64,000 nucleotides of DNA. It comes from Planctomycetota bacterium. GTDB lineage: Bacteria > Planctomycetota > J058. Below, piece after piece: positions 48,513 to 56,100 of this stretch. Both the position numbers and the translations under genes were made by a program. Under the pieces are notes generated by a model that had not been told where the DNA came from, did no database searches, and was given only the letters and a program-made list of their open reading frames with translations. Numbering within the stretch: the stretch's first letter is position 1; each line of letters begins with the position of its first letter. The stretch spans positions 159,768 through 223,767 of the forward strand of contig JAMLIC010000010.1 of the NCBI GenBank assembly GCA_023954375.1. Reading direction: 5' to 3'.

Positions 48513-48536
48513 GAACTCCTTGCGCCGCCGAGGTCT
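48513..48536 (+). promoter_or_regulatory. ECF-sigma-like promoter motif
   Basis: GAAC (48513-48516) and GTCT (48533-48536) are 16 bp apart, the GAAC/GTC pattern typical of group IV sigma factors. It precedes the repeated 44-bp block and the lipoprotein gene at 48672. The only ECF sigma gene in the window is 5 kb away. No equivalent motif precedes the second block copy. Confidence 0.3.
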
Positions 48537-48538
48537 CG

Positions 48539-48582
48539 AGAATCTGTAAGACGCGTCGCGCGGGCCCCGGATGAGTCCGTGG
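48539..48582 (+). repeat. 44-bp leader block, copy 1
   Basis: About 36 of 44 bases match 52092-52135. The best conserved parts are AAGACGCG and CCCGGATGAGTCC. In this copy ATG 48571 opens a 42-codon frame (MSPW...) that ends at 48699 inside the start of the lipoprotein gene. Confidence 0.75.
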
Positions 48583-48671
48583 GGTCGGGAGGTGGGTTTC
48601 ACGACGCTGAAGGGGCTCCGGTCAGCCGGGGCGGGACCACGACCCGATCGCTCGCGCGGGGGACTGCGGAG

Positions 48672-50456
48672 ATGTGCGATGGCAGGGGGGACCTTCTGAC
48701 GGAGCTCCGGTGCTCGGCCGCGCGGCAGGGCGAGCGTGCGCGCGCCGCGCTCGCCGGCGTGGCGCTCGCGGCCGCCGCCGTCCTGGGCGGCTGCAACGGG
48801 ACGTTCCGCACCGGGACCCCCAGGACGGCGCAGGTGTCGTTCGTCGAGCAGCGGCTGGTCAGCGCGCCGTTCGACAGCGAGGTGCTCCCCTACGGCGACG
48901 CCTGGAGCCCGACCGGTCGCTGCGCGGTCCTGGCGGTCAGGGTCGGCGGCCGCGTCCGCGTGCTCGTGAACCAGGCGTTCGGCCCGGCGGTCGACCAGGT
49001 GCCGACGGAGACGATCAGCCTGTTCCCCTGGGTCGTGTTCGACCGCGCCGGCGAGCGCGCCGCCTACCTGGTGAACGTGGGCGGGAAGACGCACGTGGTG
49101 GACTTCGACGGCGAGATGAGCGCCGCCTACGACGAGGTCACGGCCTTCGGCGTCGGCCTGCGGGGCACGCTCGGCTGGGTGGGGAGGCTCGACGGCCGGG
49201 TCTGCGCCGTCTTCGACGGCGACGAGGACGACCTGTTCGACGAGGTCCCCCTGCAGGCCCTGTTCGACCTGGAGGGGCGGCCTGCCTACGTCGCCCGCGG
49301 ACGCGACGGGTGGTACTACGTGCACGACGGACGTCGATACGGTCCGTTCGAGCGCTGCTGGCGCGGCACGTCGTACGCGGCCGAGGCCAGCCGCGGGTGC
49401 GTGGTCCGGGAGGGCGGCACGTCGCGCTTCCTGGACGACGACGGCACCCCGGGCGAGCCGTTCGACCAGGTGCTCCTGGTCGACGACCAGGGGGGCCACG
49501 TCGGTCGGCTCGGCGCGCGCTGGTTCGAGGTCCGGGCGGGCCGCCGCACGCCCGTGCCCGAGGTGCCGGTCCAGGTCCGGCTCGCCGCCGACGACCAGCA
49601 CGGCCTGAGGAAGCTCGCCGACGGGCGCCTGGTCACGCTCGTCCCGGCGTCCGGGGCGACGCCCGCGTCCGACCTCCTGCTGCACGCGCTCCTCCCCGAC
49701 GGGCGGCCCGTGCTCACCGTCGCGGCCGAGGGCAAGATGTGGGAGGGCGGCCAGAAGCGGCTCCTGGTGGGGGAGGTCTGGAGCGCGCCGTTCGACGTCG
49801 TCAACGTGATCACGGACGGCGCGACCTGGGCCGCGCGCGCCCGCGGGCCCGGTGGGTGGTTCCTCTGCGCGACCGACGGCGCGCGCGGCCCCTTCCAGGA
49901 GGTGGCGGTCCTTCGCCTCCGACCGGATGGCGCCGCGTACGTGGCCCTGAAGCAGGACGGGCGCTGGTCGTACGAGGGCGGGCCGCCGCTCGCGGCCGAC
50001 GCTCACGCGCTGGACGCCTACCCCTACCCTCACCTGGGCGCGCCCGTGGGGGCGGGGAACGGGCGGGTCGCCGCCGGCGTCGTCGCCAAGCGGCCCGACC
50101 GGCCCGACCGGCTCTACGTGGTCGTGTTCGACGGCGCCTCGGCCAGCGTGCAGGAGCGCGCCCCGGGGGAGTTCGTGCAGCTGACGCATCTGCGGGTCCT
50201 GCCCACGGGGGCGACGCTGGCCGGGGTCGTCGACTACCCGAACTCCCATCGGAGGCTGGGCTCCGAGGCCTGGGTGGCGGCGGAGCGGAGCGGTCGGGCC
50301 TACGAGAGGGTGCGGAGGGTCTGGGCCGGCGAGCGGGAGCACGGGCCGTGCGACAACGTCAGCGAGGTGGTCCAGTTCGACGAGGCCGGCGCTCGGGCGG
50401 CCTTCGGCGCGCGCGTGGGGAGGGAGCTCTGGTGGAAGGTCGTGGACCTCCGGTGA
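48672..50456 (+). CDS. lipoprotein of unknown function, WG-repeat-like
   Basis: 594 residues. ATG 48672 is the only in-frame start that leaves a sensible signal, ending VLGGC, although the ribosome site is weak. The mature part is rich in beta strands with regularly spaced Trp/Tyr-Asp-Gly elements (GWYYVHDGRRYGPFE, GRWSYEGGPPL), reminiscent of WG-repeat beta-propellers. It is anchored in an outer or inner membrane and probably extracellular. It is translationally coupled (GTGA) to the protease gene that follows, so the two are likely to act together. Confidence 0.75.
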   Translation: MCDGRGDLLTELRCSAARQGERARAALAGVALAAAAVLGGCNGTFRTGTPRTAQVSFVEQRLVSAPFDSEVLPYGDAWSPTGRCAVLAVRVGGRVRVLVNQAFGPAVDQVPTETISLFPWVVFDRAGERAAYLVNVGGKTHVVDFDGEMSAAYDEVTAFGVGLRGTLGWVGRLDGRVCAVFDGDEDDLFDEVPLQALFDLEGRPAYVARGRDGWYYVHDGRRYGPFERCWRGTSYAAEASRGCVVREGGTSRFLDDDGTPGEPFDQVLLVDDQGGHVGRLGARWFEVRAGRRTPVPEVPVQVRLAADDQHGLRKLADGRLVTLVPASGATPASDLLLHALLPDGRPVLTVAAEGKMWEGGQKRLLVGEVWSAPFDVVNVITDGATWAARARGPGGWFLCATDGARGPFQEVAVLRLRPDGAAYVALKQDGRWSYEGGPPLAADAHALDAYPYPHLGAPVGAGNGRVAAGVVAKRPDRPDRLYVVVFDGASASVQERAPGEFVQLTHLRVLPTGATLAGVVDYPNSHRRLGSEAWVAAERSGRAYERVRRVWAGEREHGPCDNVSEVVQFDEAGARAAFGARVGRELWWKVVDLR

Positions 50457-51799
50457 GGGGCGCGGCGACCGCCGCGCTCCTGGTGGTGCTTGCGCTCCAG
50501 GGCGGCTGCAAGCGAGAGCACGCTCGCTGGAGCGAGGGCTCGGCGGCGTCGGGCGAGCTGGCCCCGGCGGAGGCCCTCGACCCGGAGCGCTACGCCCTGG
50601 AGGTCCCTGACGTCTACCGCTACGTCGCGGCGAAGGGCCGCGGCACCAACCTGTTCCGCATGCGCAGCGGCCGGCGGCTCTCCGTGCAGGCCGTGGCCCG
50701 GCCTGCCCCGGACAACGGCGACGCCGGTGACCAGTTGACGCTGTGGGACGTGACCAACCCCGCCGGCGGCATCCGCGGGTTGTCGCTCGACTGGCAGCAG
50801 GACGGCGCGGGCTACGAGGTTCCCCCGGGGAGCGGGCAGCGCTACTCGGTGCGCTGGGAGACCCGCCCGGGCGGGCGCGTGGTGCGCGTGGAGGGCGGCG
50901 GCTCCTGGTTCGAGGTCACCGAGGCCTACCTGCTCGCGGCGCGCACGGCGGAGGCCGCGCGGGAGCATCTCCAGGTGTACGCGATGCCCGGCGTCCGTCG
51001 GCTGCCGACACCCGTCGGCTTCGAGTACTACCGCAGCGCCTCCTGGGAGGCGGACGCGCTCGGGGCGCTGCGGCCCGCCTGGGTGGTGCGGGCCTTCGAG
51101 CGCGGTGAGCCGCTGCGGGGCGAGCTCCCGCTGGGGGACAGCGGGTTCGTCCTCGCCTACGACCCCACCTCCGGCTGGGTCGAGCGCCAGCGCGTGCGGG
51201 TGGCCGCTCCGGAGGCAGGACGAGGCGGGCGCAGCCACGAGGAGCTGTTCCGCGCCTTGCTCCCCACCTGCGTGACGCTGCGCTCGGGCCAGTCGATCGG
51301 CTCGGGGGCCTGGGTGTCCCCGGACGGCCTGGTGGTCACGAACGCGCACGTGGTCGTCGACGACGCCGTGCGCGTGCTGCTCCCCGACGGGCGCGACCTG
51401 CCCGGCCAGGTCGTGGCGCGTGACGACGGGCGGGACCTGGCGCTGGTGCGCGTCCCGGGCGTCGCGGGGGCGCGCGTGGTCGAGTTCGAGCCGCGCCCGC
51501 CCGAGGTCGGGACGGCGATCATCTTCATCGGCGCGCCCGCCGGACAGGCGTGGAGCCTCGGCAGCGGGCAGGTCGCGGCGGTGCGCCGCTTCGGCGACCG
51601 CGAGCTGCTCCAGCTCCAGGCGCCGATCAACCCGGGAAACTCGGGCGGCCCGGTGTTCGACCTGGCCGGGCGCCTGGTGGGCGTGGTCGTGAGCCGCCGC
51701 GAGGAGACCCCCGACGGCCGGATCGTGGAGAGCATGGGCTACGCCATCCCCATGCGGTTCGTGCTCGCGTTCGTGCAGCGGCACGCCGCCGCGCGCTGA
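50453..51799 (+). CDS. lipoprotein trypsin-like serine protease (HtrA-type)
   Basis: 448 residues; GTG 50453 overlaps the preceding stop (GTGA). The lipobox is LQGGC. About 230 residues of beta-rich N-terminal domain precede a chymotrypsin-fold protease with complete triad: His in VVTNAHVVVDD, Asp in RDLALVRV, Ser in INPGNSGGPVF. There is no PDZ domain, unlike DegP/DegS, so substrate choice must lie in the N-terminal domain. It is anchored outside the cytoplasm. Quality-control or signalling proteolysis is likely. Confidence 0.88.
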   Translation: MRGAATAALLVVLALQGGCKREHARWSEGSAASGELAPAEALDPERYALEVPDVYRYVAAKGRGTNLFRMRSGRRLSVQAVARPAPDNGDAGDQLTLWDVTNPAGGIRGLSLDWQQDGAGYEVPPGSGQRYSVRWETRPGGRVVRVEGGGSWFEVTEAYLLAARTAEAAREHLQVYAMPGVRRLPTPVGFEYYRSASWEADALGALRPAWVVRAFERGEPLRGELPLGDSGFVLAYDPTSGWVERQRVRVAAPEAGRGGRSHEELFRALLPTCVTLRSGQSIGSGAWVSPDGLVVTNAHVVVDDAVRVLLPDGRDLPGQVVARDDGRDLALVRVPGVAGARVVEFEPRPPEVGTAIIFIGAPAGQAWSLGSGQVAAVRRFGDRELLQLQAPINPGNSGGPVFDLAGRLVGVVVSRREETPDGRIVESMGYAIPMRFVLAFVQRHAAAR

Positions 51800-52123
51800 C
51801 CCCGCTCGCCGCGACGTGGGTCTCGGGCGCGTGCAGCCCGACGGTGGAGCGACCCTCTGACTGAGCTCGAGAAAGAGTCGCCGCGCGATCTCTCTCGAGC
51901 TCGTGACCTGCAATGAGTGCTGCGCTCGCGAAGGGCGGGCGCTCGGAGCAAGTCCCGGACTGGCACGATCCAACCCGTTCCGCCCGTCCCCCATCGCTCG
52001 CTCTGGCGGGTCGAGCACGTGCAGCGGGAGAAGAAGCTCTCAGGCTCGCTCGTCTCGCCGAGCTCCAGCTCCTGACTGCCCAACGGCCTGCAGAATCCCG
52101 AAGACGCGCCCCCCGGGGCCCGG
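51800..52123. other. 324-bp gap with terminator-like hairpin, SDR relic and leader block
   Basis: No gene longer than about 70 codons can be supported. From left to right it holds a short relic resembling the SDR 3' end (51808-51845), the hairpin 51863-51902, an unassigned stretch, and the second 44-bp leader block ending on the C39-peptidase start. Confidence 0.7.
51863..51902 (+). terminator. hairpin after the protease gene
   Basis: GAGCTCGAGA (51863-51872) pairs perfectly with TCTCGAGCTC (51893-51902). The loop is 20 bases with an inner GAG/CTC pair. There is no T-run. Confidence 0.45.
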
Positions 52124-52135
52124 ATGAGTCCATGG
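52092..52135 (+). repeat. 44-bp leader block, copy 2
   Basis: Matches 48539-48582 in about 36 of 44 positions and overlaps the first four codons (MSPW) of the C39-peptidase gene. Confidence 0.75.
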
Positions 52136-52741
52136 AGGCTCTCCGTGAGGGGCGGGCTGCTGGGCATCGCTGCGGTGGGGGTGTCCCTCGGGGCGGCGGG
52201 CTGCGCGTCCCCGGGCCAGCCCCCCGCAGCCGCGGACCGCGCCGAGGGCTGGTGGGTCGCCGACGGGGTGCCGTGCGTCCTCCAGGAGGAGGAGGCCGAC
52301 TGCGGCGCCGCCGCGCTCGCCGCCGTGCTGACGGCGTGGGAGCTCCCGACGCAGGTCGCGGACGTCGCGCGCGCCCTCCCGCGCCGCCCCGGCCGCGGGC
52401 ACGAGGCGGGGGCCCTGCGCGACCATGCGCAGGCGCTGGGCCTGGCCGCGTTCGTCGTCCGGGGCGAGATCGCCGACCTGCGCCACGAGCTCGAGCGGCG
52501 CCGGCCCGTCATCGTGGGGCTGATGAAGCCCGTCGCGGGGGGCGCGCTGCCGCACTATGAGGTGGTCGTCGGCCTCCACGCGCGCGGCGACGTCGCCACC
52601 CTCGACCCCGCCCGGGGCTGGGTCCGTCGCGACGCGGCGGCCTTCGGCGACGCCTGGGGGCGCGCCGGGAACGTGACTGTCGTCGTGTTCAGGGAGGAGC
52701 CGGCCCATGGACCGCCGGAGAAGGAGGTCGGACCCCGATGA
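52124..52741 (+). CDS. lipoprotein with C39-type cysteine peptidase domain
   Basis: 205 residues, ATG 52124. The lipobox is LGAAGC. The domain has the C39 start VPCVLQEEEADCGAAALAAV (oxyanion Gln, catalytic Cys after Asp), the His in LPHYEVVVGLH and the Asp in TLDPARGW: a complete triad. C39 peptidases remove double-Gly leaders, but those are normally fused to ABC exporters; this one is a stand-alone periplasmic lipoprotein, like the PA2778 family. It overlaps the next gene by four bases (ATGA), so the two are a unit. Confidence 0.88.
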   Translation: MSPWRLSVRGGLLGIAAVGVSLGAAGCASPGQPPAAADRAEGWWVADGVPCVLQEEEADCGAAALAAVLTAWELPTQVADVARALPRRPGRGHEAGALRDHAQALGLAAFVVRGEIADLRHELERRRPVIVGLMKPVAGGALPHYEVVVGLHARGDVATLDPARGWVRRDAAAFGDAWGRAGNVTVVVFREEPAHGPPEKEVGPR

Positions 52742-53274
52742 AGGTCTGGATGTGGCTGCTGGTGGTGGCGACCTCGACGCTCCTGACGCCGACCCCCGGC
52801 CTGGCGGGCGGTGAGCGTGGCACGCCGGCGGAGCGCCGGAGCTACGCCGCCAGGGAGCGCCTGGAGCGCCCGGCGCCCGCCGCCGCGCCCGAGGCGCGCG
52901 AATACGCCCGGCGCGAGGCCGCGGCGCGGCCGCTCGAGCGCTTCGAGGGCGGCTTCGACCCGATCCTGACCACGCTCGCGATCATCGGCTGCGTCGCGCT
53001 CGTGGTCCTGCTCATCGCGCTGGCCGCCGGTGGGGGCGGCGATGGCGGGAGCGGGGGCGGCGGCGGTGGTGGCGGTGGCGGTGGCGGTGGCGGAACCTCG
53101 CCCTCGGGAGGCGGCTCGAGCGGCGGCTCGTCGAGCTCCGGGGACACGGCGCCGCGGAGCCGGGTCTGTCGGGTCTGCCACGGCAGCGGGCGCTCGGGCC
53201 AATCCGGCTGGAACTACGACCCGGCCACCCGCACGGGGGACTGCGGCATGTGCAACGGCACGGGCATCTTCTGA
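52738..53274 (+). CDS. membrane protein with Gly-rich loop and CxxCxGxG pair
   Basis: 178 residues. A signal peptide (MKVWMWLLVVATSTLLTPTPGLAG) is followed by a charged helix (about 25-75), a membrane helix (LTTLAIIGCVALVVLLIALA), then a Gly-rich stretch of about 30 residues including a 14-Gly run, a Ser/Gly segment, and a C-terminal pair of DnaJ-like zinc knuckles, CRVCHGSG and CGMCNGTG. The order of signal, soluble helix and membrane segment matches PA2779-like partners of C39-lipoproteins, but the Gly/zinc tail is extra. It is translationally coupled to the C39 peptidase. The Gly-Gly sites could be its substrate (inference). Confidence 0.8.
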   Translation: MKVWMWLLVVATSTLLTPTPGLAGGERGTPAERRSYAARERLERPAPAAAPEAREYARREAAARPLERFEGGFDPILTTLAIIGCVALVVLLIALAAGGGGDGGSGGGGGGGGGGGGGGTSPSGGGSSGGSSSSGDTAPRSRVCRVCHGSGRSGQSGWNYDPATRTGDCGMCNGTGIF

Positions 53275-53289
53275 CGGCCGGGACGGGCG

Positions 53290-53997
53290 CTACGCGCCCC
53301 CCCCGTCGAGGTAGCGCAGGAGCCCCAGCTCCGCCAGCTCCGCCCGCGGATCGTCTGCCCGCTCCGAGGCGAGGGCGCGCAGGGCGCGCCGGAAGATCCG
53401 CCGCGCGGCGGTGAGGCGGTTGCGCACGTCGTAGACGCGCAGGCCGAAGCGCGCGGCGAGCGAGGCGTAGTCCTCGGGCCGCTCGCCGTCGAGGCGCGTG
53501 CGCGCCTCGAAGATCGCCAGCGTCTCCGGCTTGCCCTGCGCGAGGAGCTCCGCCGCGACCCGACGCGCCGCCTCGGCGACGTAGTAGCGGCGCAGCTCGT
53601 CGTCGACGGCGTCGTCGATGGCCCCGTCATCGAGCGGCTCGCCGTCGTCGGCGATCGCGCCGGCCCGGGCGAGCGCCGCGGCGCTCGCCGCGCGCCAGGA
53701 CGCGCAGTGTCGGCGGCACGCCAGCTTGAGGAAGCCGCGGAAGCTGGTCTCGTGGGTGATCCCCCGCAGGAACTCCCGCTCGAGGAGCCGCGCGAACAGC
53801 TCGTGCGTGACGTCCCGGGCGTCCGCCTCCGGGACCCGCAGGGCGCGACGGAAGAAGCGCTCCACCGGGACGTAGTAGAGCTCGATCAGGCGGTCGCGCG
53901 CGCGCTCGCCCCCGCCCGCGAGGACCTCCCCCGCCCGCGCGGCGCGCACCAGGGTCCACGGGGTCGACGGCCAGCCCTCCGCGCCGCCGGTCGTCAC
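53290..53997 (-). CDS. ECF RNA polymerase sigma factor
   Basis: 235 residues; GTG 53997 overlaps the kinase stop (GTGA), so it is translated after the kinase. Region 2 is seen in IELYYVPVERFFRRALRV and DARDVTHELFARLLE, where the usual DAED acidic motif is DARD. Region 4 has the helix-turn-helix around LAARFGLRVYDVRNRLTAARR. ECF groups with a Ser/Thr kinase gene next door (ECF43-type and planctomycete STK-ECF groups) are known to be controlled by phosphorylation and lack an anti-sigma factor; there is none here either. Ser/Thr sites lie in GITHETSFRG between regions 2.1 and 2.4. Confidence 0.87.
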   Translation of the reverse strand: MTTGGAEGWPSTPWTLVRAARAGEVLAGGGERARDRLIELYYVPVERFFRRALRVPEADARDVTHELFARLLEREFLRGITHETSFRGFLKLACRRHCASWRAASAAALARAGAIADDGEPLDDGAIDDAVDDELRRYYVAEAARRVAAELLAQGKPETLAIFEARTRLDGERPEDYASLAARFGLRVYDVRNRLTAARRIFRRALRALASERADDPRAELAELGLLRYLDGGGA

Positions 53998-56048
53998 CGG
54001 CCCCCCTCTCCGCGCGGCGCGAGGTCGATGCGGTAGATCGACGCCGGCCCGACCTCGAGCGTCTCCCCCTGCGCCCCGCGCCGGTTGCCGGAGTCCGCCA
54101 CGAACAGCGCCTGGCCGTCGGTCGCGACCGCGGTCACGTCGACGAAGGGCGCGCCGCCGAGCAGGCGCCGCGGGGAGCCGCCGCCCGGCGGGAGGACGAA
54201 CACGGCGTCGCCCGCGCCCGGGTCGACCACGTACACGGCGTCGAAGCTCGCGGCGACGCCGCGCGGGCGGACGAGGGGCGGGCCGATGTGGAGCGCGCGG
54301 AAGGGGCCGCCCTCGACCGGGCAGGCGAACACCCCGGGCTGCGTGACGTTGGCGAAGCCGAGGTCGGCGACGAAGGCGGCGCCGTCGCAGACGGCGATCG
54401 CGTTGTGATGCTCCGCCGCGAACCCGCCCGGGTAGCGCGGCCCGGCGACCCGCTCCGCCTCGCCCGGGAGGAAGCTGCTCAGGCGGAAGACGCTCCCGCC
54501 CACCTGGTCCACGGCCAGGAGCAGACGCCCGTGGGCGGCCAGGCCGCTCGCGTCCTCGAGCGTCGTCCCCGTGGGCGCCCCCGAGTAGAGGACGAAGGGC
54601 GCCTCGTCCCCGTCCGGCGCCCGCCGGTAGACCCGCGAGCCGCCCTCGGGGGGCGCCGAGTTCATGTCGCACCAGAAGAGCGTGCCCGAGTGGGCGACGA
54701 GGCCCGTGGGGATGTCGGGCACGTCGAAGAGGAGCCGCGCGGCGCCGCCCGCCGCCGGCACGACACCGATGGCGCAGGCCGGGAGGGCCCCCGGCGCCGC
54801 CGGCAAGGCGCGGCCGAAGTAGACGCGCCCCTGCTCCACGGCGAGGGCGGTGATGTCGGCGGGGCCGCCCTCCCGATGGATGAGCACCGGCGCCAGGGCC
54901 GTCGCCCCGTCGGACCGGCCGGCGGTGGCGGCACCGGCGCCGACCAGGAGCGCCAGCGCGGCCGCCGCGAGGCGCCGGCCACGCCGGCGGCCGCGCGCCT
55001 CGACCGGCGCGCCCGCGAGGAAGCGGTCCAGGTCGTCGGCCAGGGCGCCGGCGCTCGGGTAGCGGCGGGCAGGGTCCTTCTCCAGGCAGCGCAGCACGAC
55101 GGCCTCGAGCGCCGGGGGGACCGCGGGGGCCAGCGCGCGCGGGCGCGGCGGCGGGTCTCGCAGGACCTGCGCGATCACCTCGCCCCGGTCCGCCGACGCG
55201 AACGGCGGCCGCCCGACGAGCAGGTCGAACAAGCACGCGCCGAGCGCGTGGACGTCGGCCCGCGCGTCGACCTGGCCTTCGCCCCCGCGGGCCTGCTCGG
55301 GCGCCATGTACTCGGGGGTGCCGGCGATCACCTCGGAGGCCGTGCCCGTCGCGCCGGCGTCGGCGACCGCGGGCCGGGCGAGGCCGAAGTCGAGGACGAC
55401 CACGCGGCCGGCCGCGTCGAGCATCAGGTTGGCGGGCTTGAGGTCGCGGTGGACGACCCCGCGGCGGTGGGCCTCCTCGACCACCCGGGCGGCGTCGCGC
55501 ACGAGCGCCGCCGCCCGTCGCGGGTCGCCGCCGCGCCCGGCGCGGGCGAACGTCTCGCCCTCGATGAGCTGCATGGAGATGAACGGGCGCCCCTCGTGCT
55601 CGCCGAGCTCGTGGATCGCCGCGACCTGCGGGATCGCGAGACCGGCGGCGAGCCGCGCCTCACGCTCGAAGAGGCGGCGGGCCCGGCCGTCGTCGAGGCG
55701 GCGCAGGGCCTTGAGGGCCACGAACCGCCCCAGCCGCAGGTCCCACGCCCGGTGGACCACCCCCATCCCGCCCCGGCCGAGCACCTCCAGGAGGACGAAG
55801 TGCGCGAACGCCCGCCCCGGGTCGTGGAGCGCAGCTGCGACCTCCGCCGGCAGGGGTCCCCCCTCGAGGGCAAGGCGCTGCGCCGAGGAGAGGCCCAGCC
55901 GGCCGACGACGCCCTCCGGCCCGTGCTCGCCGCGGTCCGCGGCGAGCAGGGCCGCCTCGACCGCAGCCTCGGTGGCGAGGCCGAGCGCGACCGCCCGCCG
56001 GGCGCGCGCGAAGTCCGCCTCCGAGGGCGACGTGTCGACGCCCTTCAT
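53994..56048 (-). CDS. Ser/Thr kinase with beta-propeller sensor, coupled to ECF sigma
   Basis: 684 residues. ATG 56048 has GGAGG nine bases upstream; the longer frame from 56114 overlaps the divergent gene. Residues 1-80 are helical. The kinase has GRGGMGVVHRAWD, ALKAL Lys, HRDLKPAN, DFGLAR and GTPEYMAPEQ. A short hydrophobic helix (LAAAALALLVGAGAATA) leads to a C-terminal domain of about 280 residues with repeated blades (ITALAVEQGRVYFG, VTAVATDGQALFVADSGN), an NHL/SMP30-like propeller. It is a transmembrane receptor that presumably phosphorylates the sigma factor translated from the same mRNA. Confidence 0.9.
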   Translation of the reverse strand: MKGVDTSPSEADFARARRAVALGLATEAAVEAALLAADRGEHGPEGVVGRLGLSSAQRLALEGGPLPAEVAAALHDPGRAFAHFVLLEVLGRGGMGVVHRAWDLRLGRFVALKALRRLDDGRARRLFEREARLAAGLAIPQVAAIHELGEHEGRPFISMQLIEGETFARAGRGGDPRRAAALVRDAARVVEEAHRRGVVHRDLKPANLMLDAAGRVVVLDFGLARPAVADAGATGTASEVIAGTPEYMAPEQARGGEGQVDARADVHALGACLFDLLVGRPPFASADRGEVIAQVLRDPPPRPRALAPAVPPALEAVVLRCLEKDPARRYPSAGALADDLDRFLAGAPVEARGRRRGRRLAAAALALLVGAGAATAGRSDGATALAPVLIHREGGPADITALAVEQGRVYFGRALPAAPGALPACAIGVVPAAGGAARLLFDVPDIPTGLVAHSGTLFWCDMNSAPPEGGSRVYRRAPDGDEAPFVLYSGAPTGTTLEDASGLAAHGRLLLAVDQVGGSVFRLSSFLPGEAERVAGPRYPGGFAAEHHNAIAVCDGAAFVADLGFANVTQPGVFACPVEGGPFRALHIGPPLVRPRGVAASFDAVYVVDPGAGDAVFVLPPGGGSPRRLLGGAPFVDVTAVATDGQALFVADSGNRRGAQGETLEVGPASIYRIDLAPRGEGGR

Positions 56049-56100
56049 CTCCCCCCGCCTCCGACCTACGATACCTCTCGACCACGTCGGAGGCGAACCG
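56049..56100. promoter_or_regulatory. 52-bp divergent promoter region
   Basis: Both start codons lie within this short gap, and both genes use a nearby GGAGG. The near-palindromic TACGATA at 56067-56073 offers a -10-like hexamer to each strand (TACGAT right, TATCGT left). There is room for one regulator only, so the kinase-sigma operon and the propeller lipoprotein are likely to be co-regulated. Confidence 0.5.

Noticed and set aside
48566..48590. GGATGAGTCCGTGG, resembling a hammerhead ribozyme core
   Set aside because: The required CUGANGA reads CGGATGA and the GAAA strand is absent; the second copy at 52119 also lacks it.
51960..51990. TGGCAC in the gap before the C39 gene as a sigma-54 promoter
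   Set aside because: The -12 element (TTGC at the right spacing) is missing.
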